Positions 54,612 through 63,892 of a DNA stretch of 64,000 nt are shown piece by piece (the stretch's first letter is position 1; every line of letters starts with the position of its first letter). Made by a program: the position numbers and the translations under genes. Below the pieces are notes generated by a model. That model did no database searches. It was not told where the DNA came from and worked only from the letters and a program-made list of their open reading frames with translations. Source of the stretch: Janthinobacterium lividum (GTDB taxonomy: Bacteria > Pseudomonadota > Gammaproteobacteria > Burkholderiales > Burkholderiaceae_D); NCBI RefSeq assembly GCF_011601275.1, contig NZ_JAAOLY010000001.1:496001-560000 (forward strand). The letters are read 5' to 3'.

Positions 54612-54908
54612 ATGCAAACGACCCCACCGACCGAAGTGACGATTCCCCCTAGCGAATCGCTGATCGAATACCCGAGCGACTTTCCCATCAAGATCATGGG
54701 CCCGACGCATGTCGACTTCGCGCCGACCATGCTCGAGCTGGTCATCAGCCACGATCCGACCTTCCACGCGGGCCGCATGGAAGAGCGTCCATCGGGTAAG
54801 GGCAATTACACGGGCCTGACCGTCACCGTGCGCGCCATCAGCCGCGAGCAGCTCGATGCCCTGTACACGGCGCTGTCGGGCCACCCGATGGTGAAGATCG
54901 TCATGTAA
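54612..54908 (+). CDS. ybeD: DUF493 family protein YbeD
   Basis: 98 residues, ending LSGHPMVKIVM, with YPSDFPIKIMGP and RAISREQLDALYTAL: the YbeD/DUF493 ferredoxin-like fold. It is usually directly upstream of lipB and linked to lipoate metabolism or protein regulation. Here a carrier and a regulator lie between it and lipB. It converges on the Bcr/CflA gene with an 8-base overlap. Confidence 0.92.
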   Translation: MQTTPPTEVTIPPSESLIEYPSDFPIKIMGPTHVDFAPTMLELVISHDPTFHAGRMEERPSGKGNYTGLTVTVRAISREQLDALYTALSGHPMVKIVM

Positions 54909-56100
54909 GACATGCCGCCGTCGTGCTGGCCCGCTTCCTCGTGAGCAGCCAGACGGCGGCAAAGGCCGCGCTGGCCGCCGCCGTCACCCACAGCAGCGGC
55001 TTTTCGCTGCCGTCCGTGATGGCGGCGATGACGGCGCCGCAAATGGCCGTGATGAGCATTTGCACGAAGAAGAACAGGCCCGAGGCGCTGCCCGCCTGGT
55101 CGCCATACGGCTGCAGCACGGCCAGCTGGCAGGCGGGAATCGCCATGCCCACCGACACCATCACCAGCAGCATCGGTGCCACCAGCGAGGCCACGTGCCG
55201 CGGTGCCAACGTACCCGCCAGCAACAGACTGGCCGCGCCCGCCACATTGATCAGCACCGCCACGCCCAGCATGTAATCGGCGCCCAGGCGCGGTCCCAGG
55301 GCGCGAAACAGGCTCGAGCCCGCGATATAGCCGCTGACCGTCAGCGCGAACACCAGCGCATAAGAGTGCGACGACAGATGCATACCCCTTTGCAACAGCA
55401 CGGACGATTCCGCGATGAACGGAAAATACGTGCAATACACGCAGCCGATGGCCAGCGCATAGCGCAGGAAATACGCATCGCCCAGCAGGCGGCGGTACAG
55501 GGCCAGGGTATTGCCCTGTGGTACGACGCTGGCCGGCCTGGTTTCCGGTACATAAGCGGCGATCAGTCCCAGCGACAGCGCTCCCAGCAGGCACAGCACG
55601 CCAAACACGGCGCGCCAGCCGAACGCGGCATCGAGCACGCTGCCGGCCAGCGGCGCCAGGATCGGCGACAAGCCCATCACCATCGAGATTTTCCCCAGCA
55701 TGCGCGCCTGCGTGGCAGGATCGAAGCGGTCGCGCACCATGACCCGGCCGATGATGGTGCCGCTGCAGCCGCCGAACGCCTGCAGCACGCGCGCGGCGAT
55801 CAGGACGTGCACGTCGCTGGTGACGGTGCAGACGATGCTGGCGAGCACAAAAATGCCCGTGCCGGCCAGCAGCACGGGACGGCGTCCGTAGCGGTCGGCC
55901 AGCGGCCCGCAAGCAAGCATCGAGGCGGCCGAACCGGCCATGAACAGGCTCAAGGTCAATTGCAACTGGGCATCGCTGGCATGCAGGGCATCGGCCATGG
56001 CCGGCAGCGAAGGCAAATAGATGTCGATGCTGATGCGCGACAGGCAGACCAGCAGCAGCACGATGCCGCCCCAGGCCCATAAAGCGATTTGTTTCTGCAT
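54901..56100 (-). CDS. Bcr/CflA-family MFS efflux transporter
   Basis: 399 residues from the ATG at 56100 (MQKQIALWAWGG); the in-frame ATG at 56187 would add a polar, unlikely leader. Twelve helices. The drug:H+ antiporter-1 signature GPLADRYGRRPVLLAG lies after helix 2, and IYLPSLPAMADAL in the first loop is typical of Bcr/CflA. It probably exports drugs, dipeptides or sulfonamides at the inner membrane. It is divergent from a MocR-type regulator with three TTGGAC repeats in the 137-base gap, which makes it the probable target. Confidence 0.9.
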   Translation of the reverse strand: MQKQIALWAWGGIVLLLVCLSRISIDIYLPSLPAMADALHASDAQLQLTLSLFMAGSAASMLACGPLADRYGRRPVLLAGTGIFVLASIVCTVTSDVHVLIAARVLQAFGGCSGTIIGRVMVRDRFDPATQARMLGKISMVMGLSPILAPLAGSVLDAAFGWRAVFGVLCLLGALSLGLIAAYVPETRPASVVPQGNTLALYRRLLGDAYFLRYALAIGCVYCTYFPFIAESSVLLQRGMHLSSHSYALVFALTVSGYIAGSSLFRALGPRLGADYMLGVAVLINVAGAASLLLAGTLAPRHVASLVAPMLLVMVSVGMAIPACQLAVLQPYGDQAGSASGLFFFVQMLITAICGAVIAAITDGSEKPLLWVTAAASAAFAAVWLLTRKRASTTAACLT

Positions 56101-56202
56101 TGTTTGTACGATCCATACGAGCGTGCGCCCCGCTGGCGCACCGGAACGGTGAGAGTAGGATGGTTGTGGTGTAATGCGAAGTGCCACTCATCAGAAAATT
56201 CA

Positions 56203-56227
56203 TTGGACCACTTGGACGAACTTGGAC
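56203..56227. promoter_or_regulatory. Triple TTGGAC direct repeat, probable MocR operator
   Basis: TTGGAC occurs at 56203-56208, 56212-56217 and 56222-56227, in phase at 9 and 10 bases, just ahead of the MocR start at 56238. MocR/PdxR proteins bind direct repeats of roughly this spacing, so this is the likely autoregulatory and divergent operator. Confidence 0.65.
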
Positions 56228-56237
56228 GATCATCATC

Positions 56238-57710
56238 ATGCCGCGAGGAAAATCACCGCACGCCCTGGACTTGCCTCGCCCAACGAGCTGGCTCGACAAG
56301 GAGGGCGTCAACAAGCAGGATGGCGCGTATGAAGCGCTGCGCTCGGCCATCCTGACGAAGATGCTGCCGGCGGGCAGCCGTTTGCCGTCCAGCCGCACCC
56401 TGGCCGAACGGTGGGAGTTGTCGCGCGGCACCATCGAAACCGTGTTCGACCGCCTGCATGCGGAAGCGTACGTGACGCGCGTGCCCGGCTCCGGCACGCG
56501 CGTGTGCGCCGTTGTGCCGGAACGTTTCTTGATGGCAGGCTTCGGCGATACCACCCTGGCCGTACCGGCCGCCGCGCCCGCTCCTGCCTCGGACACGGGC
56601 GTGCGCGACGGCTTGCCGTTTGTTGCGCGGCGCGCCGACGCCAGCCTGTTTCCCATGGCCGCCTGGTCCAAGTGCGCCACGCGGGCACTGGCCGCCGCCA
56701 CGCCGGAGCAGCTGTGCAGCGCCGACCCTGCCGGCTTGCCCCAGCTGCGCCAGCAGATCGCCGATTTCCTCGCCAAGTACCGCGGCATCCGCTGCGATCC
56801 GCAAGACATCGTCGTCACCACCGGCATCCGCCACGCGATTGACTTGCTGGCGCGCGGCATCGTGCGCGATGGCGATAAAGTCTGCCTGGAAGAACCGGGC
56901 TACCCGGCCGCGCGCGCCCTGTTCGCCCTCGCGGGCGCCGTGCCGGTGGACATTGCCGTCGACGCCGAGGGCATCGATTGCGCCGTCCTGGCCGCGCACG
57001 CGGACGCCTGCCTCGCATATGTGACGCCGGCGCACCAGTCGCCGCTGGGCGTGACCATGTCCGTCACGCGCCGCCTGGCCTTGCTGGAATGGGCGAACGA
57101 TAACGGCGCCTGGGTGGTGGAAGACGATTACGACAGCGAATTCAATTACCACAGCGCCCCGCTGGCGGCCCTGAAGGCGCTGGACCAGTACCAGCGCGTG
57201 ATTTACTGTGGCAGTTTTAATAAAACCCTGTTTGCCGGCCTGCGCGTGGGCTTCATGGTGCTGCCGCCCGCTCTACGCCCGCAACTGCTGCGCATCGTGC
57301 AGTTGACGGGCCGCTCCGTGGGCGTGACGGAACAGCTGGCGCTGGCCGCCTGGATGGAGGAAGGCGCCTTCGTGCGCCATCTGCGCCAGGCACGGCTGGC
57401 CTACAAGGAGCGGCGCGACTTGCTGCTGGCCTGCCTCGAGCAGACCGCGTCCGGGTGCTACACCATTTCCGGCCAGCAGGCGGGTTTCCATTGTGTGCTG
57501 TGGCTGCCGTCGGACAGCGATGAACGGGCGTTTTGCGCGCGCGCCGCGCAAGAGGGACTGGCGCTGCAGCCGCTCGGCGATTTTTGCCACAGCGCAAAAT
57601 TGGCGCCGGCCGTGCTGCTCGGTTACACGGCCTTGAGCCTGGCCCAGGTGCGCCATGCTGCACAAAAATTGGGCAGATTGCTGCTGTTGCCAAGCGCCGA
57701 GGCTGAATGA
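56238..57710 (+). CDS. MocR/PdxR-type GntR regulator with aminotransferase domain
   Basis: 490 residues from the ATG at 56238. The N-terminal GntR HTH (about 30-95) has GAYEALRSAILTKMLPAGSRLP and WELSRGTIETVFDRL. A fold-type I aminotransferase-like domain follows (about 130-480), with the PLP-binding Lys near 329 (YCGSFNKTLFAGLRVG) and WVVEDDYDSEFNY. These proteins sense PLP or amino-acid adducts and regulate divergent genes. It is probably the regulator of the Bcr/CflA exporter, since no pdxST genes are nearby. Confidence 0.92.
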   Translation: MPRGKSPHALDLPRPTSWLDKEGVNKQDGAYEALRSAILTKMLPAGSRLPSSRTLAERWELSRGTIETVFDRLHAEAYVTRVPGSGTRVCAVVPERFLMAGFGDTTLAVPAAAPAPASDTGVRDGLPFVARRADASLFPMAAWSKCATRALAAATPEQLCSADPAGLPQLRQQIADFLAKYRGIRCDPQDIVVTTGIRHAIDLLARGIVRDGDKVCLEEPGYPAARALFALAGAVPVDIAVDAEGIDCAVLAAHADACLAYVTPAHQSPLGVTMSVTRRLALLEWANDNGAWVVEDDYDSEFNYHSAPLAALKALDQYQRVIYCGSFNKTLFAGLRVGFMVLPPALRPQLLRIVQLTGRSVGVTEQLALAAWMEEGAFVRHLRQARLAYKERRDLLLACLEQTASGCYTISGQQAGFHCVLWLPSDSDERAFCARAAQEGLALQPLGDFCHSAKLAPAVLLGYTALSLAQVRHAAQKLGRLLLLPSAEAE

Positions 57711-57785
57711 AACGGCGGCCTGGCTTATAATCACGGCTTCGCCGCAGCGTCCGCAGGGCGCCGGCAGTTGATTACAGAATCAGTC

Positions 57786-58490
57786 ATGACCACCACCCGC
57801 ACCGAAACGGCGCTGATCCGCGAACTGGGCCGCGTCGATTACGAGCCCACCTTTGCCGCCATGCGCGCCTTTACCGACGCGCGCACGACGGAGACGCGCG
57901 ACGAACTGTGGATCGTCGAGCATCCGCCCGTGTTTACGTTGGGCCTGGCGGCCGACCGCGGCCATCTGCTGGTCGGCGCAGATGCGATCCCCGTGGTGCA
58001 GACGGACCGGGGCGGCGAAGTGACGTTCCACGGTCCCGGCCAGGTGGTGATTTACCTGCTGATGGACTTGCGCCGCAACAAGCCGGGCGGCAAGCTGTAT
58101 GCGCGCCAGTTCGTGCATAAAATCGAGCAAGCCATCATCAACGTGCTGGCGGCGTATAATCTCGCTGGCGAGCGCATCGATGGCGCGCCTGGCATCTATA
58201 TTGCCGGCGGACCAAGCAAGGGTGCGAAGATCGCCGCGCTGGGCTTGAAAGTGCGCGGCAACGGCTGCACCTACCATGGCGTGTCGCTCAACGTGGCGAT
58301 GGACCTGGCGCCGTTTTCCTGGATTAACCCTTGCGGCTATTCGGGACTGAAGACGGTGGACATGCGCAGCATGGGCGTCGTGGCGCCGCTGGCCGAAGTG
58401 CAGCGGGCCCTGGCCCATGAATTGACCGTATTACTCGATGTAAGCGAAGCAAACAGCGCCGCAGGCGCGCCTCAGGCAGCGGATGCCTGA
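57786..58490 (+). CDS. lipB: Octanoyltransferase (lipoate biosynthesis)
   Basis: 234 residues from the ATG at 57786. Motif [17 protein letters not shown] is near 75-95, with [20 protein letters not shown] and the catalytic Cys in [14 protein letters not shown] near residue 182 with its Lys partner in the conserved AKIAALG. It transfers octanoyl from acyl carrier protein to the lipoyl domains of the pyruvate and 2-oxoglutarate dehydrogenases. It lies 38 bases before lipA. Confidence 0.96.
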   Translation: MTTTRTETALIRELGRVDYEPTFAAMRAFTDARTTETRDELWIVEHPPVFTLGLAADRGHLLVGADAIPVVQTDRGGEVTFHGPGQVVIYLLMDLRRNKPGGKLYARQFVHKIEQAIINVLAAYNLAGERIDGAPGIYIAGGPSKGAKIAALGLKVRGNGCTYHGVSLNVAMDLAPFSWINPCGYSGLKTVDMRSMGVVAPLAEVQRALAHELTVLLDVSEANSAAGAPQAADA

Positions 58491-58528
58491 GCAAACAAAC
58501 CAACACTGCCCGTCAAGGGCTTGCAGCC

Positions 58529-59536
58529 ATGACTTCTGAGACCATTTCCAGCACCGCCCCCGCCGCTCCCGCCTACAACCCGAGCGAAAAGCAAAAAGGC
58601 GCCAGCAAGACTTCGCGCATCCCGATCAAGATCATTCCGATCGAGCAAGTCGAGCGCCTGAAAAAGCCGGACTGGATCCGCGTCAAGGCCGCCTCGGCCT
58701 CGACCCGTTTCTATGAAATCAAGGACATCCTGCGCGAAAACAAACTCGTCACCGTGTGCGAGGAAGCCAGCTGCCCGAACATCGGCGAGTGCTTCGGCAA
58801 GGGCACGGCCACCTTCATGATTATGGGCGACAAGTGCACGCGCCGTTGCCCGTTCTGCGACGTCGGCCATGGCCGTCCGGACCCGCTGGACAAGGAAGAG
58901 CCGGCCAACCTGTCGAAAACCATCGCCAAGCTGCGCCTGAACTATGTCGTCATCACTTCCGTCGACCGCGATGACTTGCGCGACGGCGGCGCCGGCCATT
59001 TCGTCGAGTGCATCCAGCAAACGCGCGCCCTGTCGCCGAACACCCGCATCGAAGTGCTGGTGCCCGACTTCCGTGGCCGCCTGGAGAAAGCTCTGAACCT
59101 GTTCAAGGATGGCTTGCCTGACGTCATGAACCACAACCTGGAAACGGCGCCGCGCCTGTACAAGGAAGCGCGTCCCGGCTCCGACTATATGCACTCGCTG
59201 AAGCTGTTGAAGGATTTCAAGGCCATGTACCCGGACGTGAAAACCAAGTCCGGCATCATGGTGGGCCTGGGCGAGACGGACGAGGAAATCCTGCAAGTGA
59301 TGCGCGACATGCGCGAGCACGACATCGACATGCTGACCATCGGCCAATACCTGGCGCCATCGAACAGCCACTTGCCCGTGCGCCGCTATGTGCACCCGGA
59401 CGTGTTCAAAATGTTCGAGGAAGAAGCGTACAAGATGGGCTTCACCCACGCCGCCGTCGGCGCCATGGTGCGCAGCTCGTACCACGCGGATGAACAGGCG
59501 CATAGCGCCGGCGTGGAATCGGCGCTGAATTTCTAA
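58529..59536 (+). CDS. lipA: Lipoyl synthase
   Basis: 335 residues. The auxiliary cluster motif is [12 protein letters not shown], the SAM cluster CTRRCPFC, and the C-terminal Ser ligand lies in [10 protein letters not shown]. It inserts sulfur at C6 and C8 of the octanoyl group bound by LipB, sacrificing its auxiliary cluster. It is followed by a strong terminator. Confidence 0.97.
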   Translation: MTSETISSTAPAAPAYNPSEKQKGASKTSRIPIKIIPIEQVERLKKPDWIRVKAASASTRFYEIKDILRENKLVTVCEEASCPNIGECFGKGTATFMIMGDKCTRRCPFCDVGHGRPDPLDKEEPANLSKTIAKLRLNYVVITSVDRDDLRDGGAGHFVECIQQTRALSPNTRIEVLVPDFRGRLEKALNLFKDGLPDVMNHNLETAPRLYKEARPGSDYMHSLKLLKDFKAMYPDVKTKSGIMVGLGETDEEILQVMRDMREHDIDMLTIGQYLAPSNSHLPVRRYVHPDVFKMFEEEAYKMGFTHAAVGAMVRSSYHADEQAHSAGVESALNF

Positions 59537-59554
59537 GCCACTTGTGCCGCATCA

Positions 59555-59588
59555 AGCCGCCCGCTGCAAAGCCGGGCGGCTTTTTTTT
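59555..59588 (+). terminator. Rho-independent terminator after lipA
   Basis: GCCGCCCG...CGGGCGGC, an eight-base GC stem with a nine-base loop followed by eight T, about 20 bases past the lipA stop. Confidence 0.95.
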
Positions 59589-59680
59589 GCCTGATCGTAT
59601 CGTGCCCACCTCATGCGGCTGAGCGTCCTATACTGGCATGCTGAAAAAGCATGGTTGACGGATAAGCTATGAGGTGACGC

Positions 59681-60343
59681 ATGGACGTACGCATCGACGC
59701 ATCGTGGAAGGCGCGGCTGGAGGGCGAGTTTGCCCAGCCCTACTGGGAACGCCTGGCCGCCTTCGTGAAGGAAGAATACGCGGCCGGGCCGTGTTTTCCG
59801 CCGGGTAAAACCATCTTCCGCGCGTTCGACCTGACGCCGTTCGAGCAAGTCAAGGTGGTGATCCTGGGGCAAGACCCGTATCACACGCCGGGCGCGGCCA
59901 TGGGGCTGTGCTTCTCGATTCCCGAAGGCACGCCGCCGCAGCCGAGCCTGCAGAATATCTTCAAGGAATTGCATAGCGATGTGGGCGTGGCGCGCACGCG
60001 CACGGATTTGTCCGACTGGGCCGAGCAAGGCGTGTTCTTGCTCAACAGCGTGCTGACGGTGCGCGCGGGGGCGGCCGGCTCGCACGCGGGCAAGGGGTGG
60101 GAAAAACTGACGGATAGCGCCATCCGCCACCTGTCCGCCGAACGGGACAATCTCGTGTTCATCCTGTGGGGCGGCTATGCGCAAGCCAAGCGCACCCTGA
60201 TCGACCCCGGCAAGCACCTGGTGCTGGCGGCGCCGCACCCGTCTCCCTTGTCGGCCAGCAAAGGTTTCTTTGGCAGCAAGCCGTTCAGCCAGGCCAACGC
60301 GTATTTGCAGGCGCATGGGCAGGCGCCCATCACCTGGGGATAA
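59681..60343 (+). CDS. ung: Uracil-DNA glycosylase, family 1
   Basis: 220 residues. The water-activating motif GQDPYH is at 63-68 (Asp65) and the DNA-intercalation motif HPSPLSASKGFFGSKPFSQAN is near the C-terminus. It excises uracil from DNA in the cytosol. A small hairpin CATGCT-GAAAA-AGCATG (59637-59653) lies just upstream. Together with the DUF4130-UdgX protein this gives the window two UDG-superfamily enzymes; no LexA box is seen here. Confidence 0.97.
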   Translation: MDVRIDASWKARLEGEFAQPYWERLAAFVKEEYAAGPCFPPGKTIFRAFDLTPFEQVKVVILGQDPYHTPGAAMGLCFSIPEGTPPQPSLQNIFKELHSDVGVARTRTDLSDWAEQGVFLLNSVLTVRAGAAGSHAGKGWEKLTDSAIRHLSAERDNLVFILWGGYAQAKRTLIDPGKHLVLAAPHPSPLSASKGFFGSKPFSQANAYLQAHGQAPITWG

Positions 60344-60363
60344 CTCCTTAGTTGACGGCAACC

Positions 60364-60395
60364 GACAGCGGCAGGCGTTGCTCCCTGCCGCTGTC
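60364..60395. terminator. Strong hairpin between ung and the TonB-dependent receptor
   Basis: GACAGCGGCAGG-N8-CCTGCCGCTGTC, a perfect twelve-base stem between two convergent stops. It has no clear T-run, so it is a bidirectional barrier or mRNA 3' structure rather than a classic terminator. Confidence 0.55.
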
Positions 60396-60409
60396 TTCGC
60401 GCGTAACTC

Positions 60410-62566
60410 TTAGAAGCTCGTTGATAAACCCGCATAGAAACTGCGGCGGGCACCATACTGCGGCGCCCCCACGCCCACGCCGGAACCGTCGCGCAGCAGG
60501 TACGACTTGTCGAACAGGTTGATCAGGGCCAGGCGTCCTTCCACCTTGCCGAGCGGCGTGTTTTTCCACGTGTGCGTGAGCGCCGTGTTGACGGTGAAGT
60601 AGCCGGGCAAGTGGCCGGAATTGGGCGCGCCGCCATCCGGCGTCATGCGCAGGCCGCTGCCGTAGAGGAAGTCAGCGCTCACTTGCGAATCGCCAAAGTG
60701 ATAATGACCGCCGCCCGACAAGGTGTATTTCTGGTCATGATCGAGGTAGACATAGTGCTTGCTGATGTAGTTCAACTCATCGGCGCCAAACAGGGCCTGG
60801 CCCGAATTGATATTGCGGCCCTGCGCCTTTTGCGTGCTGGCGTTGAGGAACAGGCCCCAGTTTTTCTCGCTGTAGATGGCCGACAGCTCCAAGCCCTTGG
60901 CGTAGCCGTCCGCGTAGTTGAACGGCGTCAAAATCAGTGCCTGGCCGAACTGGCCTTCATCGAGCAGGTTGCTGATCTTTTTATAGTACACATCGGCTGT
61001 CACGGTCAGTTTCGAATTGACCTGGTGGCTGATGCCGACATCGTAGTAATGCGTGCGCTCGGCCTTGACGTTGTCCGACTGGCCGATTTCCGGCGCATTC
61101 GTCGTGTTCGCGTACAGGTCGATGCTGCCTTGCGCCGCCAGTTCCTGCGGTGGCGGCGTGAAGTAGCGCGAATAGCCCGCGTGCAGGGCCGTGCCCGGCG
61201 CGATCTGGTACGCCAGGTTGACGCGCGGGCTCCATTGCTGCTCGCTCGTGTAGGCCGAGACTTTGTCGAAGCGGGCGCCATAGTTCAGGGTCAGCGGCTT
61301 GCTGATATGCCATTCATCCTGCAGGTAGAAGCTTGACAGGGTACCCGTCTTGCCGCTGTTGTCCAGCACCGTGATCGGCGTGGTGGACGATTGCGCGCCG
61401 TCCATGGCGGGGAAGACGGCCACCGTGTTGTCGCTCGTCGTCTTCTGGCGCGTGTAGGCCAGGCCCGCGCGCAGGGTATGGTCCGGGGTCAGCTTGTAGC
61501 TGGCGTCAAATTGCGCACCCGAGGCGCTGTTGGCGCGGCGCGAGTCCGAGGCCACGCCGTTGTAGATCAGGTCGCCGATGGAATCGGGCGTGAAGTGCAG
61601 TTCCGAATACTGGTGGAAGGCCGACACCTGGTAATTGACGTCGCCCAGGCTCTTTTGCAGCGACAGCACGAGAAAGCGGTTCACTTCGCGCTGGTTTTCA
61701 TTGAGCTGCGACGACGGCAGGATGGACGTGCCTGCCTGCGCATCGCTGTGGCCGTCCAAGCTGAATGCCGGCGCCTGGTTCGGGTTGTTCGGGATCTGGA
61801 AGCGGCCGTTATACGTGCCGAACATGGCGCCCAGGCGCGTATTGTCATCGAGGAAATACGACAGGCTGCCGAACGATTTGTTCTGGCGCGTCTTGTCGTG
61901 CAGGGCGCTGCGCGTGGCTTGCGGGTTTTCCACGCCCAGGGAATTACCGAGGTAGCTGCCGGACAGGTAGTAATTGAACTTGCCCACGCTGCCAAAAAAT
62001 TCCGCACTCGGCTCCACGTGGTCGTGGCTGCCGACCATGATGCCGATGCGCCCGCCCGGCGTCATGCCGCCCTCTTTCGTTTCAATATCGACAATGCCCG
62101 CCGTGCGCAGGCCGAACTGGGCCGGCAAGGCGCCCGTCATGAAGTCCGTCTTGTCGATCAGGCGGGTGTCGATCGACTGGCCGAAGCCGGTGATGCTTTC
62201 CGGCAGTTGCACGCCATTGATGCGATATTGCACGTTGGCATGGTCGTCACGCACGTGCAGGGCCCCCGAGCCTTTCGAATCCTGCGACACGCCCGGCAGG
62301 CGCAGCAGCACTTCATTGAAGGGCGTGTTGTCGCCCTGGCCCAGCATGTCGACCATGTGGCTGTCGATGCTGTAGATGGTGGTGCCGACTTTCGGCGACA
62401 GCTCGATGCGGGCGCTTTTCAGATGGGCGGATGTGACTTCGACCTTTTGCATGTCTTGTGAGGCAGTATCGGTAGTGGCTTCGGCAGGCTCGGCGGCGTG
62501 GGCGGAAACGGTAAACAGGCTGGCAAGGGCGAGCGACAGCGCGCTCAGGCGTGGTGTGTGTTGCAT
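60410..62566 (-). CDS. TonB-dependent outer-membrane receptor
   Basis: 718 residues from the ATG at 62566 (GAGG site). A Sec signal peptide ends SAHA|AE near residue 24. A plug domain (about 45-160) has the usual LRLPGVSQDSKG and RINGVQLPE. A 22-strand-type barrel ends in the outer-membrane signature YAGLSTSF with a terminal Phe. The ligand is unknown. Upstream on the same strand lie a DUF2946 protein and an AraC regulator, so a metal complex such as copper or iron is a reasonable guess. I see no Fur box at its start. Confidence 0.9.
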   Translation of the reverse strand: MQHTPRLSALSLALASLFTVSAHAAEPAEATTDTASQDMQKVEVTSAHLKSARIELSPKVGTTIYSIDSHMVDMLGQGDNTPFNEVLLRLPGVSQDSKGSGALHVRDDHANVQYRINGVQLPESITGFGQSIDTRLIDKTDFMTGALPAQFGLRTAGIVDIETKEGGMTPGGRIGIMVGSHDHVEPSAEFFGSVGKFNYYLSGSYLGNSLGVENPQATRSALHDKTRQNKSFGSLSYFLDDNTRLGAMFGTYNGRFQIPNNPNQAPAFSLDGHSDAQAGTSILPSSQLNENQREVNRFLVLSLQKSLGDVNYQVSAFHQYSELHFTPDSIGDLIYNGVASDSRRANSASGAQFDASYKLTPDHTLRAGLAYTRQKTTSDNTVAVFPAMDGAQSSTTPITVLDNSGKTGTLSSFYLQDEWHISKPLTLNYGARFDKVSAYTSEQQWSPRVNLAYQIAPGTALHAGYSRYFTPPPQELAAQGSIDLYANTTNAPEIGQSDNVKAERTHYYDVGISHQVNSKLTVTADVYYKKISNLLDEGQFGQALILTPFNYADGYAKGLELSAIYSEKNWGLFLNASTQKAQGRNINSGQALFGADELNYISKHYVYLDHDQKYTLSGGGHYHFGDSQVSADFLYGSGLRMTPDGGAPNSGHLPGYFTVNTALTHTWKNTPLGKVEGRLALINLFDKSYLLRDGSGVGVGAPQYGARRSFYAGLSTSF

Positions 62567-62656
62567 GATGAACCTCAAAATAGTCAACGCCAGGCGGCCC
62601 GGCGCGCATGATCGCGCGACAAGGGGCAGCCTGAAAAAGGAAAAACAGCGTGGGAA

Positions 62657-63001
62657 CTACAGTGAGGCGGCAGGCGGGCCGCGCACGGGCGGCAGGATGA
62701 GGGTGGCGACGGGCGCCAGGGGGGCGGGGGCGATGGCCAGCAAGCGGTACGGCAGTAACTGGGCGGGCGGCTCGGCGATGGCCGGCGGCACGGCGATGTC
62801 GGCCACCTTGTCGATGACCGTGGCGCACAGCGCGCACTCTTCCGCGTCGAGCGACGTCTTGTGCAGGTGCGAGGCGGCCGTCGACAGCAGGAACACGAGG
62901 GCCAGCGCACTGAACAGCGCCACGCACAGCCGCCATGGCGTGCGCGCGAGGGCGGCGGCACCGTGATGAGCAAGCTTGCGGGTGGGCTGGCGGGAAGACA
63001 T
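62657..63001 (-). CDS. DUF2946-like membrane protein with Cys-x2-Cys motif
   Basis: 114 residues from the ATG at 63001 (MSSRQPTRK). One hydrophobic segment (about 25-47, LCVALFSALALVFLLSTAASHL) is followed by HLHKTSLDAEECALCATV and a Pro-rich tail. The His/Cys-x2-Cys layout is that of DUF2946 proteins, which often accompany TonB-dependent receptors of the copper type. The function is unknown; metal binding is suggested. It lies 90 bases upstream of the receptor and 69 bases after the AraC gene. Confidence 0.75.
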   Translation of the reverse strand: MSSRQPTRKLAHHGAAALARTPWRLCVALFSALALVFLLSTAASHLHKTSLDAEECALCATVIDKVADIAVPPAIAEPPAQLLPYRLLAIAPAPLAPVATLILPPVRGPPAASL

Positions 63002-63070
63002 GGGCGCATAGTAGCAAGAAAATCGCCGCCTTGTCAGCGCTTGTTGCAATTCATTTGCGCGAGAGCGGCT

Positions 63071-63892
63071 TTACACGGTGGCGCGCAGCTCGCGTGGCGA
63101 CAAGCCGTAGTGCTGGCGGAAACGGGCCGCGAAGCGCGATGGCGAGGCGTAGCCGCAGGCGGCCGCGATGTCGCTGATAGGTAAGATGCCAGATTGTAAT
63201 TCCTGCAAGGCTAGTCCCAGCCGTACGTCTTCCAGGATAGCGCGGAAATGCCGCTGTTCCAGTGCCAGCTGGCGGCGCAGGGTGGATGCGCCCAGGTGCA
63301 AATGGCTGGCAACTTTGGCCACGCTCCAGTCGGCGGCCGGGTCCAGCAGCAGCACTTGCTGCACGCGCGCGGCCAGCGGATCGCGGCGGTCCAGCAACAG
63401 CGGGCCGCAATGGCCGCCCAGGGCCAGGGCCAGCAGCAAGCCTTCCGCCTGGTGCGCCAGCAGCGCGGGCGGTGCGCTACCCGCCAGGCTGGCCATCAGC
63501 TGGTCCCAGGCCTGCGCCGCGTGGGTATCGAGCGGCACGCACAGGCTGGCCGTGGCCGCCTGTCGCAGCTGGGCATCGACGAGAGCGCCATGGCGGGCAC
63601 GGAAGCGAGCGATCAGGGCGGATGAAAAACTCAGCACTTCGGCCCGGTAGCCTTGCGTGCCGGGCAGGTTGGCCACGCCCAGTTCCTGTCCCGCCGGCAT
63701 CAGCACCACGTCGTGCGTGCCGGCACGCGCCTGGCGAGCGCCCCACTCCAGCAACTTTTCGCCTTGCCGCACGCGGCACAGGGCGCTCTGGAAGACGGGC
63801 ACGCGGCGCAGGGTTTGTGCGTGGCGCGCCTCGATGGTGCCGTGGGCGATGCGCAGTTCGCTCAGGGCCACCGCGCCGATCTCATCTGCCAT
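63071..63892 (-). CDS. AraC-family transcriptional regulator
   Basis: 273 residues. The N-terminal sensor is cupin-like; the C-terminal HTH pair (about 185-270) contains VAKVASHLHLGASTLRRQLALE and DIAAACGYASPSRFAARFRQHYGLSP. It may regulate the DUF2946/receptor genes downstream on the same strand, as well as the gene it overlaps. Its start overlaps the preceding, window-edge gene by 11 bases. Confidence 0.9.
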   Translation of the reverse strand: MADEIGAVALSELRIAHGTIEARHAQTLRRVPVFQSALCRVRQGEKLLEWGARQARAGTHDVVLMPAGQELGVANLPGTQGYRAEVLSFSSALIARFRARHGALVDAQLRQAATASLCVPLDTHAAQAWDQLMASLAGSAPPALLAHQAEGLLLALALGGHCGPLLLDRRDPLAARVQQVLLLDPAADWSVAKVASHLHLGASTLRRQLALEQRHFRAILEDVRLGLALQELQSGILPISDIAAACGYASPSRFAARFRQHYGLSPRELRATV

